In this document: piece after piece, positions 1-11,438 of the stretch | Numbering within the stretch: position 1 is the first letter of the stretch | Layout: each line of letters begins with the position of its first letter | NCBI GenBank assembly: GCA_013339895.1 | Contig: JABACO010000007.1 | Location: forward strand, 8,389,635 to 8,453,634 | Reading direction: 5' to 3' | From: Ephydatia muelleri | Taxonomy: Eukaryota; Porifera; Demospongiae; Spongillida; Spongillidae | DNA: 64,000 nucleotides | Notes under the pieces: model-generated | Seen by the model: only the letters and a program-made list of their open reading frames with translations | The model's database searches: none | What the model was told of the DNA's origin: nothing | Made by a program: the position numbers and the translations under genes

Positions 1-1110
1 CCATCCAGGAAGCCACACACCTCATCTGAGAAGCCATGTCACCCTATGTCTGAGAAGCCACACCATAGTTCTGAGAAGCCACCATCTCAGAAGTCAAACA
101 CCGACAAAGTATGCCACATTTAGTATATATCATAGAGTTAGAACCGGGCAATTAAGGTGGAGGAAAAGTGTATTTTAGCAATTTAAACAGTAAAGATTCT
201 AATGTGCATTCACTTTATCGACGGTTCACCTCATGGGCCACGTAATTAAACAACTTCAATTGAATTGTCTTAAATTAGGTGAGAGGGTATATTTTTTCTG
301 TTTTGAAATGTGTTCTGAATAGAAAAGTATAAGTGTAAACATGGCCCCATCTACAGGCCAAAAAGAAAGAAATGCAGAGATCAAATACTTCTTTTCTGAA
401 AGTGTTGGACCAGGTATATAACTGCTTGCATACTAGTTATGCACACTGATTATGATATTTTTCTTATATGCAGCAAAGTAAAGATGAAGATTCAGCTGCT
501 CATTGCCAAAAGCATTTGAGTACTATTGGTGAGTGCTGATTGGTCTGTAATGTTCACAGTGGGTGATAGTATTGAGGTAATCTGTAGTTTATTGATTGTC
601 CAGTTACATATTTGTATACCTTTAGAGCTTTTTGTCAATATATGGCTGCATGCATACATTGTTTAAAACAATCTGCAGTTTGAAGTTTTCCATTCCTAAG
701 CTTGCATGTTGACAAGCTATATGTACAAAGAATAAAGACTTTTAGAAACTACATGTAATACCATAGAAACGGATCCCAGTACATTGATGCCGATAATATT
801 AAACAAAAATTTGGGCATCTAATGGTGCATTGATTAACTTAAGTCTGCCTGCAGATTATAGTTCAAATTCAAGCCGCACCAGTGCATCATCAGAAGGAGA
901 AGGAAGACCAGTAAGAAATCAATATGGTAAATGTTTACATGATGTTTGATACATTTATGCCCAAAATTAGAGTACAAAATTTGAATTGTTCATGATGGAA
1001 CAGATACCACAAATCAACAGGTCCCTGAAAAAGCTGATTCAAGCAGTAACGGTATTTATTGACACTATTAATTGCTTAGACAAATATTGTATGCTTGTTA
1101 ATGTATTAGG
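1..1110. other. AT-rich stretch, possible upstream exons of the BEN gene
   Basis: Positions 1-95 hold several degenerate copies of a short motif built around tctgagaagccac. An ATG at 341 opens about 24 sense codons that stop at a GT at 415. AG/GT-bounded segments near 490-531 and 857-926 are also free of stops in one frame. These could be 5' exons of the BEN-domain gene that follows, but I cannot fix the splice pattern and see no recognisable domain in them. Confidence 0.25.
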
Positions 1111-1121
1111 TTGATCCAGGC

Positions 1122-1611
1122 AGATCCACTACAACTCAGAGCCGAACGCAAGGATGGCCAAAAGTCCTGAAAAATTGGCTCTGAACTTGTTGGGTGTATT
1201 TTTCACACAGGACCAACTTACCAAAGGGAATTGTACACCCACACCAGACCACAAGGACCTCTTGGACCCCAGAATAATAAACGGCATTCGATGTAAGTGT
1301 ATACTATGTAATAATTTATTCACAAGAGTGTGTATATACCATCTGTTAATGACACAATTTTTTTTTCAGTGCACCTGAAGTATAAGTATCCCATGGATGA
1401 TAAGGATCAAGAGCAAATGCGGTGGAAGGCTGTACTGAGCAAGCTGAATGCCAAGTGTCAGTCATTTAGAAGGCCACCACATAGAGGCAGGAGAGCTGGA
1501 TCAGCTGTAAGCAGTGAAGGTGCAGGATCAGTGTCTGTCAATAACCCTGCAGCTACACCTGATCATACGTCATTGGAGGCTGCAGATTTTGAGCGTCCAT
1601 CACATTGCTGA
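1122..1611 (+). CDS. BEN-domain protein, 3' exons
   Basis: Two exons are visible. The first runs to 1292, a 77-bp GT-AG intron occupies 1293-1369, and the second starts at 1370 and stops at 1611. Splicing joins the frames without a break and reads ...LALNLLGVFF...GNCTP...LLDPRIINGIRLHLKYKYP. This is the pattern of a BEN domain, a helical DNA- or chromatin-binding module found in animal regulators and in some mobile elements. After the domain comes a short Ser/Pro/Ala-rich tail. The 5' boundary at 1122 is a guess based on an AG; starting ten bases earlier would put a stop in frame. It lies just upstream of the unnamed ORF at 1892, on the same strand, so it could belong to the same mobile element, but I see no shared ends. 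No start codon is assigned. Confidence 0.5.
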
Positions 1612-1739
1612 GAGTTGTGAACTGATCAAATTTCATTTTCAATGTTTGTATTCATCTTGGTGTTGGTGTTTGTGTCATTGATTCATATAACCTACAAATG
1701 AAAACAAAACGTTATGCAGTGAACAGTAAGTATACGCTT

Positions 1740-1960
1740 ATACGCCAATGCGAGATATGACGTGAATTACTGGGTTCCATTGCGCGCAAATCGGCGACAC
1801 TACTCACGCCGCGTGAAAATGCGTGGAAATCGGCCATAAATCGCTGAAATCGCGCGCGATCGCGCGCAATGGATCGCACGAACATGCGTGATTGCGCGCA
1901 CTGTGTCGCGCACATTGTACGTCATTTAGCGCGCGATCGCGTTTAAATTTTTTCCCGGGT
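1740..1960. repeat. CpG-rich block with nested inverted repeats
   Basis: This 220-bp block is far richer in CG than its AT-rich surroundings. It is full of cgcgcgatcgcgcg-type palindromes. An inverted pair, ccattgcgcgc near 1777 and gcgcgcaatgg near 1864, could fold the middle into a hairpin. It sits directly 5' of the conserved part of the following ORF, so it may be the promoter or end region of that gene, or a small non-autonomous transposon. Confidence 0.35.
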
Positions 1961-4508
1961 ACATTCACTCCGTATACAATTACACGCTACGTGACAGAAC
2001 AGGGAAAAGTAAAACCCCAAAGCATTAAGGTTGAGGGTAGAAAAATACCACTTAAAGAACTACGAGCTACGCTACTTTCAAGGCAAGAAAAATATATGCA
2101 TTTGTACACTGATGCAAAAATTGACACCATGAAAGTGGATGAATTAAAAGAAGCAGTACAAATCCACAACCTTACCCACCCTGATACAGACATTGAGCAA
2201 CTAAAAAAGGTGCTCAGGACAACACAGCGGACACATTACCTAACCTTTTGGCATGACCACGCAACAATGCTTGGACGAGGTTATATAATGATGACAGTTC
2301 ACACCATCTTTGATCCTGCTGTGTTTGACAGTACAAGAGAGGATGATAAAGATATGGTCCAAACACTCGTGGAAGAACCATATATGTATATGTTTGGATT
2401 GAATTCATCATCAATAGAAGACCAAGCTACCTTGATTGTTGATAGAGTAGATTGCCTTGAAGAGATGGATGAACCTCTCATAGCATCAAATGGTGTACCA
2501 GTCACCGATATCATCAGGTTCTTTGTTGGTGATCACCCTGCAAAACAATTTGACTCAGTGTGGTGGTGTGTACAAGTGTGGAAGCTGTGGTTGCAAATCA
2601 TCCCTTATGGATGATCAGGCACATGCATTACAGTGTTCAACACGCTCCCTTACAGAGCTCCCAGCACTTGCCATTGGGGGTGTGCTAGGAAAAGTACCAT
2701 GCACAGTTAAACCTCTGTATGTACCAGATCTAGTTGTCAAGGACATTCGTAAAGAATTAGTTGCCAGAGGTGTCAAAGATGTAGCGAAGAAAAGGATTGA
2801 ATTACAAAAAAACCTTCAAGAGGTCCTTAAAGGTGTACAGCGTGTACCATCACTGCTTTTACTTCATCCTGAAAAACCACTGAGTGATCTTTCTTTAGAT
2901 AAATATGAAATAATGGATTGTGAGCCCCTACATGACATAAAAGGACATCTTTTAAATCTATTTGCAGAATTACCATCAATTCTAGAAAACCCAGTAAAGG
3001 CAGCATGTATTAATAGAATAAAACAATGCCAATTAAAGGAAAAAAAGAGTGCGGCAGATCTAAGATCTGCCGTGATACAGATCTTTCTTATCATACAAGC
3101 AGCACAAGATGTGGACTGGAAAGTCACATGCCTCCTTAAATCAATTATAAAAATATCAGAAGTCATGTATTCTACTGAACAACACTGTTCACCAAGAATG
3201 TTACTTCAGCTGTATAACAATGTTTGGCTGCATCACCAGCTTTGCTATGAACTACTTCAAACTCCTCAATCAAGAGAGGCTCTATTCGGCCTTTACCCTC
3301 ACTCCATTAGCCGACATGCACCTGAACAGTATGAATTAGTCTGCTTAAAATCCATGAACACAGAAAGTCAAGAACGAATGTTTGGTCAATGTCGACAAAT
3401 CGCTGAAAAAGTCACCAATCGACACCCTCAAAATGTTATAACAAATGTTATTCTAAGAATGCAAGCTAAACATATGCATGCAAGCTCTCACCATGACACC
3501 ATCGTAAGCAAGGCTGCGTCCAACCTTCCTTGTTTTGATGGAACTTTCATCCCAGCAGAATTTGCTGTTAAGCATCAAGACAGTTGGCAGCAGCATTTGA
3601 AAATGATCAGTCCCTTCTTGGTATGCGGAGAAAATGTGTGGTGGATGAAAAAAAGTAATGGTTACCAGTTTATGGATGGCACAAATGATTCTCCCTGTCA
3701 TAAAAGTGGACCACAGCTTCTACATTTTCGCAATTCAAACATATCTACTGTACATGAACGACGAGCTCAAAGCTGGAGCCAAATACTCGAGGACAAAATC
3801 CCAGTACCTGCTACATCAATTAGAGCTTACTCAGATAGTGGGTATTTAACTTCTGAATACATACAGGATTGTACATCACCCTCAGACAACTCTGACATCT
3901 TATTACAGACATCTCAGATTACACAAGCCCATCACTACTCTAATCGTGATCAGCAGTTTTTCATTGAGGATACATGCATAAGTAGTCTGATTTCAGAACC
4001 ATCTACCTCCGAACAAATCGCAGCTAGTGCAACATGTCTAGAAAGTGCCAGGTGTGGCTTCTCATGCATCAGTGACCCTTTCACAACACTTGATGATGCT
4101 ACAGAAGTAGCTTCTTACACAGATGTTGTGGAAAACGATTTCACACCAACTTCGAAAACTGCAACCATGAGTGTTATTTGCATTCCTGATACTTCACTTC
4201 AGTCACATGATTCAGGATTTGTAGAGACAAAGCTGTGCAAAGCTATAGAAAAATGCGCTGGACCCATTGATGAACTAAGAAAGTTAGATCTACTTAGAAA
4301 ATTGTTGAAGGACAGAAAACACAAAAGACAACAATTAAAAATTGAAGACATAAACACCTACCAACACCGGCTATCTCAACTCAAAATGACTATTATTAAA
4401 AAAAAAGAGAATATAATGTTTCTATTAAAACATACGAACAAAACTTCTATATTCAACAAGGACGTGTCCCTACAGGTGAAAAAGATTCATCTGTATGGGC
4501 TGAGATGA
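1892..4508 (+). CDS. Unnamed animal multicopy-family protein, possibly a transposase; one frameshift
   Basis: I recognise the pattern from many uncharacterised proteins of cnidarians, sponges and echinoderms but know no established name. The first frame (1892 to ~2554) has a basic N-terminus, then FWHDHATMLG...HTIFDP near residues 119-142 and FFVGDHPAKQFD near 210-221. The reading frame then shifts by one base between about 2545 and 2565. The second frame continues with CGGVYKCGSCGCK (a likely zinc knuckle), RVPSLL, DCEPLHDIKGHL (nt ~2916-2951) and MNTESQERMF (nt ~3354-3383), and runs open to 4508. The C-terminal third is Ser/Thr-rich and ends in a Lys-rich coiled-coil-like stretch. The acidic signatures D...D...E, with the middle one resembling the D-x-M-H-N-L motif of CACTA-type transposases, suggest an RNase-H-fold transposase; this is inference. 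The true start is uncertain because the first ~25 residues come from the GC-rich repeat. Confidence 0.5.
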
Positions 4509-5640
4509 TGCGGAAAAAAATATATGCCACAAAACTTCTAGAAACATGGGACACTGCTGTGTAACATATAAATTGTATTTCACCCACTGAAGTGCTTATA
4601 CATGTATGCATGTATTGCAAGGTCAAAATCGAATTTATAAACTGACTTCTGAATGAATGGTCATCTTTGTATAGTTCATGCTGAGCTGTAAGCCTATCTG
4701 AGTGTACAGACACACCTTTTCACTCAATACACAAACGACAGATACACCTCTTCACTCAATACACACACACCTATAGTCACTCAATACACACACACTACAG
4801 ACACGCCTCTACATTCAATAGACACTACAGATACATATAGACACACCTACACACTACAGACACACCTCTTCACTCAATACACACACCTATTCACGCAATA
4901 CACACACACACTAGACACACCTCTTACTCAATAGACTCAATAGACACTACAGACACATGCAGACACACCTACACACTACAGACACACCTCTTCACTTAAA
5001 CACACACCTCTTCGCATACATGTACCACTACTCACTACATACAAACACATTACACCCACAGACACAACAAAGACACACCTCCTTCACTCACTACACACTA
5101 GGCATATACATGTACATGTGATATAATCTCACAAACACTCCATGCACGTGACAATCACATGAGGGTACATCAACAATCCCACTGTTATTAGTTTCTTGTC
5201 TGAGAAATTGTGGTATCTGACCACATCACAACTATGAATATGGTGGCCAGAAGAACACAAAATGGACATAATCATAAGGTGCTAAAAATGACATCATTAC
5301 ATTGTGTGTACATGTACAACACAATGTTTAGACCATATATGGTCAAAATGGAGAACCATGACACAGCAGGTGTCAACCAATGCAGTTAACCTCCTAAATT
5401 GTATACTTAAGTGGGTCACACACACACACACACACACACAACCCTCTACAATGAAACTACTCACTCTGAAACACTTTTAAACCTTCACAGGCTGGTCACA
5501 CTCTTTGCTCATCACAGAGACTACACTGTCACAAGTACAATTGGCTTATTACTTACCACAAACACATACAATATGCATTATAAGGGACAGAGAAACACAC
5601 CTCTAGCTTTAGTATTTTCATCACTTTCATGCACCCCAAG
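4509..5640. repeat. Cytosine/adenine-rich degenerate minisatellite and (CA)n
   Basis: No gene is visible. From about 4700 to 5110 the sequence is a degenerate tandem array of motifs like cacacctcttcactcaatac, and a pure (CA) run lies at about 5418-5440. The rest is unique AT-rich DNA. Confidence 0.7.
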
Positions 5641-5664
5641 CATGAAGTGATCACACCCTAATAG

Positions 5665-5795
5665 TTAATACACAAGAGACACTCCCCCTGTGCACACAAG
5701 AGACACTCCCCCTGTGCACACAAGAGATCCTCCCCCTGTGTACACAAGAGACACTCCCTCTGTGCACAAGAGACACTCCCCCTGTGCACACAAGA
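5665..5795. repeat. Minisatellite, ~24-bp unit
   Basis: Five to six tandem copies of acaagagacactccccctgt with small variants. Open frames read through it on both strands, as expected of a repeat whose length is close to a multiple of three; it is not a protein gene. Confidence 0.8.
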
Positions 5796-5802
5796 GACTG
5801 CC

Positions 5803-6590
5803 TAAGGTTTTCGAACCAACCTGGTATCGGAGCATTCTTGTATTCACACAGACCATTGGCATAGGCCAAGTGATCCCTAAAACAACAGGGCAGCATTATG
5901 TCCCACCTGTATCAGGCGGTATTCTAATTAAAACACAAGAAAACACCTAAAACTAAGGTTTTCGAACCAACCTGGTATCGGAGCATTCTCGTATTCACAC
6001 AGACCATTGGCATAGGCCAAGTGATCACTAAAACAACAGGGCAGCATTATGTCCCACCTGTATCAGGCGGTATTCTAATTAAAACACAAGAAAACACCTA
6101 AAACTAAGGTTTGTGAACCAACCTGGTATAGGAGATATTTCGTAATCACCCAGACCATTGGCATAGGCCAAGTGATCACTAAAACAACAGGGCAGCATTA
6201 TGTCCCACCTGTATCAGGTGGTATTCTAATTAAAACACAAGAAAACACCAAAAACAAACCAACCTGGTATCGGAGCATTCTTGTACTCACACAGACCATT
6301 GGCATAGGCCAAGTGATCCCTAAAACAACAGGGCAGCATTATGTCCCACCTGTATCAGGTGGTATTCTAATTAAAACACAAGAAAACACCAAAAACAAAC
6401 AAACCTGGTATCGGAGCATTCTTGTACTCACAACAGACCATTGGCATAGGCCAAGTGATCACTAAAACAACAGGGCAGCATTATGTCCCACCTGTATCAG
6501 GCAGTATTCTAATTAAAACACAAGACATCACCAAAAACTAAGGTGTTCGAACCAACCTGGTATCGGAGCATTCTCGTATTCACACATACT
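5803..6590. repeat. Satellite, ~150-bp unit, about five copies
   Basis: Copies begin near 5803, 5954, 6103, 6258 and 6408, with a partial copy at 6538. Each contains gaaccaacctggtatcgg, ccattggcataggccaag and tgtcccacctgtatcagg in the same order. Copies differ by a few substitutions and short indels, with no unique sequence between them. Confidence 0.9.
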
Positions 6591-7009
6591 CAGTCCTCAC
6601 ATGCCAAAACTATGGTTCATCCTCTTCTACTCCTGCCGTTGGGCACATGAAGAGCCGACAAGTTGTGAATTAAGCTATAGATAGTAGCATGTGGGCAGCC
6701 AACGTAGATCAGCTACTGTACTGAATGTGGATGAGAAAAAAGGCAGCGTACGTAAGCGCGATTGGCAAAAACGTTGGAAACACATCGCGCGCCATGTATA
6801 ATTCTTACGTGACAAAGCTGCCTTTCTTTGTTGAACATGCGATTCACAAGCACGGAACGATCAGAGAGGTAAATACACAATGAAGCTGCTAGCATCGCTG
6901 TACTTGATCGCTACAGAAGGAGCGCTCGGACATAGACGTATAGTAGTCTATACAATCTATATTTTCAAAAGTCACGTGCTCGTCACATCTGATATCAATC
7001 AAAATTTTT

Positions 7010-7305
7010 ACAAGTAAATAAAAACATTCTCTAACGAGAAAGTTGTTGGTATATAGGATTGACCAATGGTGGTGTAAAAAGCACGGAAACAAGAGTGACA
7101 GAAATTTGACTGGAAAATTGAAATAGGCCTATATTTATCCCATTACTCAGGCATGTACTGTTACAACGTTAGTGTGCTAAATATAGGCCTATTTCAATTT
7201 TCCAGTCAAATTTCTGTCACTCTTGTTTCCGTGCTTTTTACACCACCATTGGTCAATCCTATATACCAACAACTTTCTCGTTAGAGAATGTTTTTATTTA
7301 CTTGT
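7010..7305. repeat. Perfect palindrome, 128-bp arms with 40-bp loop
   Basis: The left arm 7010-7137 and right arm 7178-7305 are exact reverse complements as far as I can read (128 of 128), separated by a 40-bp unique loop. Either strand of a transcript would fold into one long hairpin. There is no coding frame and no terminal repeat of a familiar transposon class. Confidence 0.92.
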
Positions 7306-7620
7306 TTCATTAGTTTTTTCCTCTGGCGTCTTTATAAGTGTGGTACCCGGTAGTACGGCTCGCCCGACTAACTTCTCTGTGCAGTGTACCGCGTATTCTG
7401 TACCTGTGTACTTGTGCTTCTTCTAAAGTCGACGAATACTAATATTGTGCAAGTAAGCATGTACATAAATAAATGTAAAATGGATGGTAAATATGTCAGT
7501 TAGCAAATATGTGGCACACAATTTCCCCACAAGTAGTTTTACCACTCCACAAAGCAAATTTGATGGTTCGTATATGTGTAACACATTTACATTCATCCCA
7601 GTGATAGCCGATCGACTTAG

Positions 7621-8858
7621 TCACCTCCCATTAGAGTATTTGAAAAGTGCTACGTCATTCAAATACGCGCGCGCCGCGTACCATTGGCGTGCGCGCGTCA
7701 AAAAATTAAAATAGCCCTTAACTCCCCTGAGTGGTCCATAATCTAACATACAGTCTTTTAAATGCAGGTGAAGATGCATGTTTGGTGTGCATTTATTTTT
7801 ACCATACAGTTTCTCATATGCATTGCAGAATGCAGTGAGTTTCTCATCACCCTTAATAACATCATCTATGGTCACAATTGGTTTCAGAAGCAGAGAACAT
7901 GCTTCAACAAAATGAGACCAGCACCGCAGATCGTCAAGTGTTAAAATGGTATGAAGTATGGGCACAGAATACACTAGCACCCCAATTTTTCCACTGATCT
8001 GCTGTCAGTGAAGACACTTTAGATTCTATTTTGTGTGGAATACGACCCAGAAAAGGTGGCACTCTTGTACTGTCTATAATTTCCTGCATAGTCTGGTAGT
8101 CCTGTTTAGAAAAGTTGTAATTATCCTTCCACACTGACATCATGTATTTTGCAGTGCCTAACAGTAGATTATGCATAGGATCCACAACATGAAATCGAAC
8201 AAGATCTAAGTAGGGTAGTCGGATCAGTTCTGAATATCTAACTCCCCATGTAGTTGCAATTCTTTTTTCTCAAGACTAGATTGCTCTGCATGATTTGTTT
8301 TAGAATATGCATGTGAGAATTATGACATCCTAGTGACCATGCACTCCTATCAAATCCTGAATAATCAGGTTTGGAACCAAAGTCTAAACACTCAAACTCC
8401 TTCAAACATTTTGAACACCCCCGTCTAGCACTGTGTGACATATACCCACACAACTTACAGTTGCAGGAATATCTGCTGAAATAGAGGTTAGCATCATCTT
8501 ACGGAAGTAACACCAAAAGCTGAACCTGACTTGATAAGGGTACCGTGCTACAGCTCCATCAAATCATCAATTAGAGGCTTCAAAAATGAATTTACACTCA
8601 ACTAGGTCGATCCAGGAATGCACCCCACAATAATAACATTGTCCAGTTTAAATCGTTTATGTCGAGGTAAGTTTTCAATGACTCAGTATATAAGTCCCAT
8701 ACTATAGTTAACATGTTTATAAATCTTGAACCGTCTATGTTTAAACGCAAGGAAAGGCTGTAAGGAACAGAAAGAAACTGACCTGGAGCAGAAAGCTCTT
8801 TCCAAACATTTCCGTCATAAATGTCAGACAGTACATTTTCAACAGGTGCCCTTGACAC
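7621..8858 (-). pseudogene. EnSpm/CACTA-like transposase remnant
   Basis: Several frames on the minus strand, read from high to low coordinate, give successive pieces of one protein: VYDG-like VLSDIYDGNVWK and FLSVPYSLSLRLN (8.6-8.86 kb); a Cys-rich CGYMSHSARRGCSKCLKEF and YSGFDRSAW (8.24-8.45 kb); DPMHNLLLGTAKYMM (8.1-8.19 kb), which carries the conserved Asp/His of the family; and NMHLHLHLKDCMLDYGPL (7.7 kb). This is the order seen in animal EnSpm/CACTA-type transposases (Transposase_21-like). The frame is broken at least three times, and the expected FERFNG segment after YGPL is missing, so this is a dead copy. The N-terminal part is not here; an N-terminal piece of the same kind of gene lies at 15209-16150. 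Confidence 0.75.
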
Positions 8859-8980
8859 AGCAATTCAGGCGTCTGATTGCGTATCATTACGAATCACGCA
8901 TTATAAGGAATCTACGTAAGTTAACGGAACGAAAGATTGCGGGTACGTACGAGTTGAAACGACGTCCGCAAGCCCATTGT

Positions 8981-9065
8981 AGTCTCGTACCCAGACCCAA
9001 ATGTACGTAACAATGATTGTACGTACAATAATGGCTTACGTACGTTTGGGTCTGGGTACAAGACT
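8981..9065. repeat. Short inverted repeat, 30-bp arms
   Basis: Arms 8981-9010 and 9036-9065 match at 28 of 30 positions in inverted orientation around a 25-bp centre that itself contains gtacgtac. It could be a very small foldback element or two transposon ends meeting head to head. Confidence 0.75.
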
Positions 9066-9069
9066 ATAG

Positions 9070-9600
9070 CCTATTCGCGGGTTTATAAAAAGCAGTTAAA
9101 AATCAATGCTATCACGTGAAAGACTTTTTTCAAATTTGTGCGATAGCGGCAAACGACGTTTCTGCTACCACTGTAGCGAGTATGTGAGCAAATCGACGTA
9201 TTTCGAACACCAGAAAGAACTAATCGGCAGAAAATCCAACGATGACTCTCTGAATTACAAGATGGTATTTTACTAATTTAAGTGACGATCGGCCGATTTG
9301 CTAGCTTAATTGTCTTTACCCAGATGAACATACAGACGATTTCGATTCATCCAACGATGAACCTGAGTATATAGGTGCGTGACGGCATGTGTTGGCCTAC
9401 AAGTGTGCATTCTAATACATTCTTGTCTTGCTTCCCTTCATGCCCTCAGTAAGTGCGCAACAGTGCTGGCCTTCTACTAATCTGAATCAATGGCAATACG
9501 CCTGTGTATGTGACGGTGGTCCGACATAGGGTGAGTCAACTGTTCACTCTTCTATGTGTTTACATGTACAGTATTGTAATCATAACATTCCCTGGTATAG
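9070..9600. other. No gene seen
   Basis: Mixed-composition DNA without a long frame, a domain or a clear repeat. A short CxxC/HxH-like peptide (RCYHC...) can be read near 9160, but it is too short to support a gene. Confidence 0.4.
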
Positions 9601-9609
9601 GTGTGTATT

Positions 9610-10512
9610 GTATGTCAGCTAGTGTTGCCCTTCTGACAGAGCTGTCTCTGTGATGGGCAGGGAGTGTGATCTTGTTGTGACACTTTGGGTGTTTTCCTCT
9701 TGTGCCTGTGTAGCATTCTGTATGTGCATGTGGTGATTAATTAGAATATCAAGCCAACTGTATGTCGGCTAGTGTTGCCCTACTGACAGAGCTGTCTCTG
9801 TGATGGGCAGGGAGTGTGATCTTGTTGTGACACTTTGGGTGTCTTTCCTCTTGTGCCTGGGTAGCATTCTGTATGTGCATGTGGTGATTAATTAGAATAT
9901 CAAGCCAACTGTATGTCGGCTAGTGTTGCCCTTCTGACAGAGCTGTCTCTGTGATGGGCAGGGAGTGTGATCTTGTTGTGACACTTTGGGTGTCTTTCCT
10001 CTTGTGCCTGGGTAGCATTCTGTATGTGCATGTGGTGATTAATTAGAATATCAAGCCAACTGTATGTCGGCTAGTGTTGCCCTTCTGACAGAGCTGTCTC
10101 TGTGATGGGCAGGGAGTGTGATCTTGTTGTGACACTTTGGGTGTCTTTCCTCTTGTGCCTGGGTAGCATTCTGTATGTGCATGTGGTGATTAATTAGAAT
10201 ATCAAGCCAACTGTATGTCGGCTAGTGTTGCCCTACTGACAGAGCTGTCTCTGTGATGGGCAGGGAGTGTGATCTTGTTGTGACACTTTGGGTGTCTTTC
10301 CTCTTGTGCCTGGGTAGCATTCTGTATGTGCATGTGGTGATTAATTAGAATATCAAGCCAACTGTATGTCGGCTAGTGTTGCCCTACTGACAGAGCTGTC
10401 TCTGTGATGGGCAGGGAGTGTGATCTTGTTGTGACACTTTGGGTGTCTTTCCTCTTGTGCCTGGGTAGCATTCTGTATGTGCATGTGGTTTAGAATATCA
10501 AGCCAACTGTAT
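9610..10512. repeat. Satellite, 151-bp unit, six copies
   Basis: The start gtatgtc(a/g)gctagtg recurs at 9610, 9760, 9911, 10062, 10213 and 10364, a spacing of 150-151 bp. Copies are nearly identical: a few point changes, and the last copy lacks ~7 bp of gattaatt. Each unit contains the small inverted pair acagagctgtctctgt. Such homogeneity indicates recent amplification. Confidence 0.95.
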
Positions 10513-10960
10513 GGAACTGTTTGAACTATCCTTGGTATTAGAGCAGAGAGTCATGTGACCATGGTGGGTGTGGTCAGGTCAGGTAAGCCGATAACTAAAC
10601 GTATATGTATTGTGTGCATGTGTACTGAGTCAGGAATTGTTTGAACTATCCTTGGTATTAGATGGCCTGCACACTTGGTATTTTCCAACCATGTCAGGGT
10701 GATGGTTCAGCAGAGAGTCATGTGACCATGGTGGGTGTGGTCATACATCGGGTTCAATTACCAATTTTCTCTGTCTCATACACATGCACTTTCTTGGTTC
10801 TGCAGGAGTTGTATCTGTACCTTCCTCTGTCGTCCCCAGCAGCAAGCTTAAATTTGACTGGTGCTTTATTTTTTACACGTGTTATATTGATTGGTTTGGA
10901 ACCAGCGGGGCACGATGAGCCAATCACTCGTTTTAACGCGCGTGATGCACCTTAAGGGGG
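10506..10960. repeat. Two imperfect direct repeats next to the satellite
   Basis: The blocks ttgaactatccttggtatta (10511 and 10639) and agagagtcatgtgaccatgg (10544 and 10711) each occur twice, with different spacing between them. This suggests an older local duplication with an insertion in one copy. No coding potential is convincing; ~10,970-11,150 is unremarkable. Confidence 0.7.
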
Positions 10961-11224
10961 TAACAAGTGCTACAATGTATACTAACGATAACATCACTAG
11001 AAAGCGCGGGTGAACACTTCGCTCTCTAGTTTATATATTAAGTTACGATCACAGTTTGCAGACGGGGGCGTGGCATGTAAACATCGGGACTAGGAATAGA
11101 TTTTGGTTGCGAATACATGACGTCCATCAGCTAATGTCGTTCCTTATTATTGGAACTGCATGCTTCTCGGGCTAGGCCACTGCCCGTGCCTTGCATCATT
11201 CATCGAGATATCGATGCTTATATA

Positions 11225-11425
11225 TAAGCAGCAGAGCCAATTATCGTATAACTGCATCATAATTATTATGATTATTGTATTGGCGGTGCTGTACTTGTAC
11301 GTATGTAGTTGCTTTGGTGCATATATAAGCAGCAGAGCCAATATTATCGTATAACTGCATCATAATTTTTATGATTATTGTATCGGCGGTGCTGTACATA
11401 TGTAGTTGCTTTGGTGCATGTTGCA
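11225..11425. repeat. Direct duplication, ~100-bp unit, two copies
   Basis: The block with tataagcagcagagccaat, cgtataactgcatcataat and ggcggtgctgtac occurs at about 11222-11320 and again at 11324-11420. The copies differ by small indels. No gene. Confidence 0.8.
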
Positions 11426-11438
11426 TGGGGCTGTCAGC

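Noticed and set aside
5803-10512. Regular direct repeats resembling a CRISPR array
   Set aside because: Repeat units follow each other directly without unique spacers, the unit is ~150 bp, and the DNA is animal-like. These are satellites.
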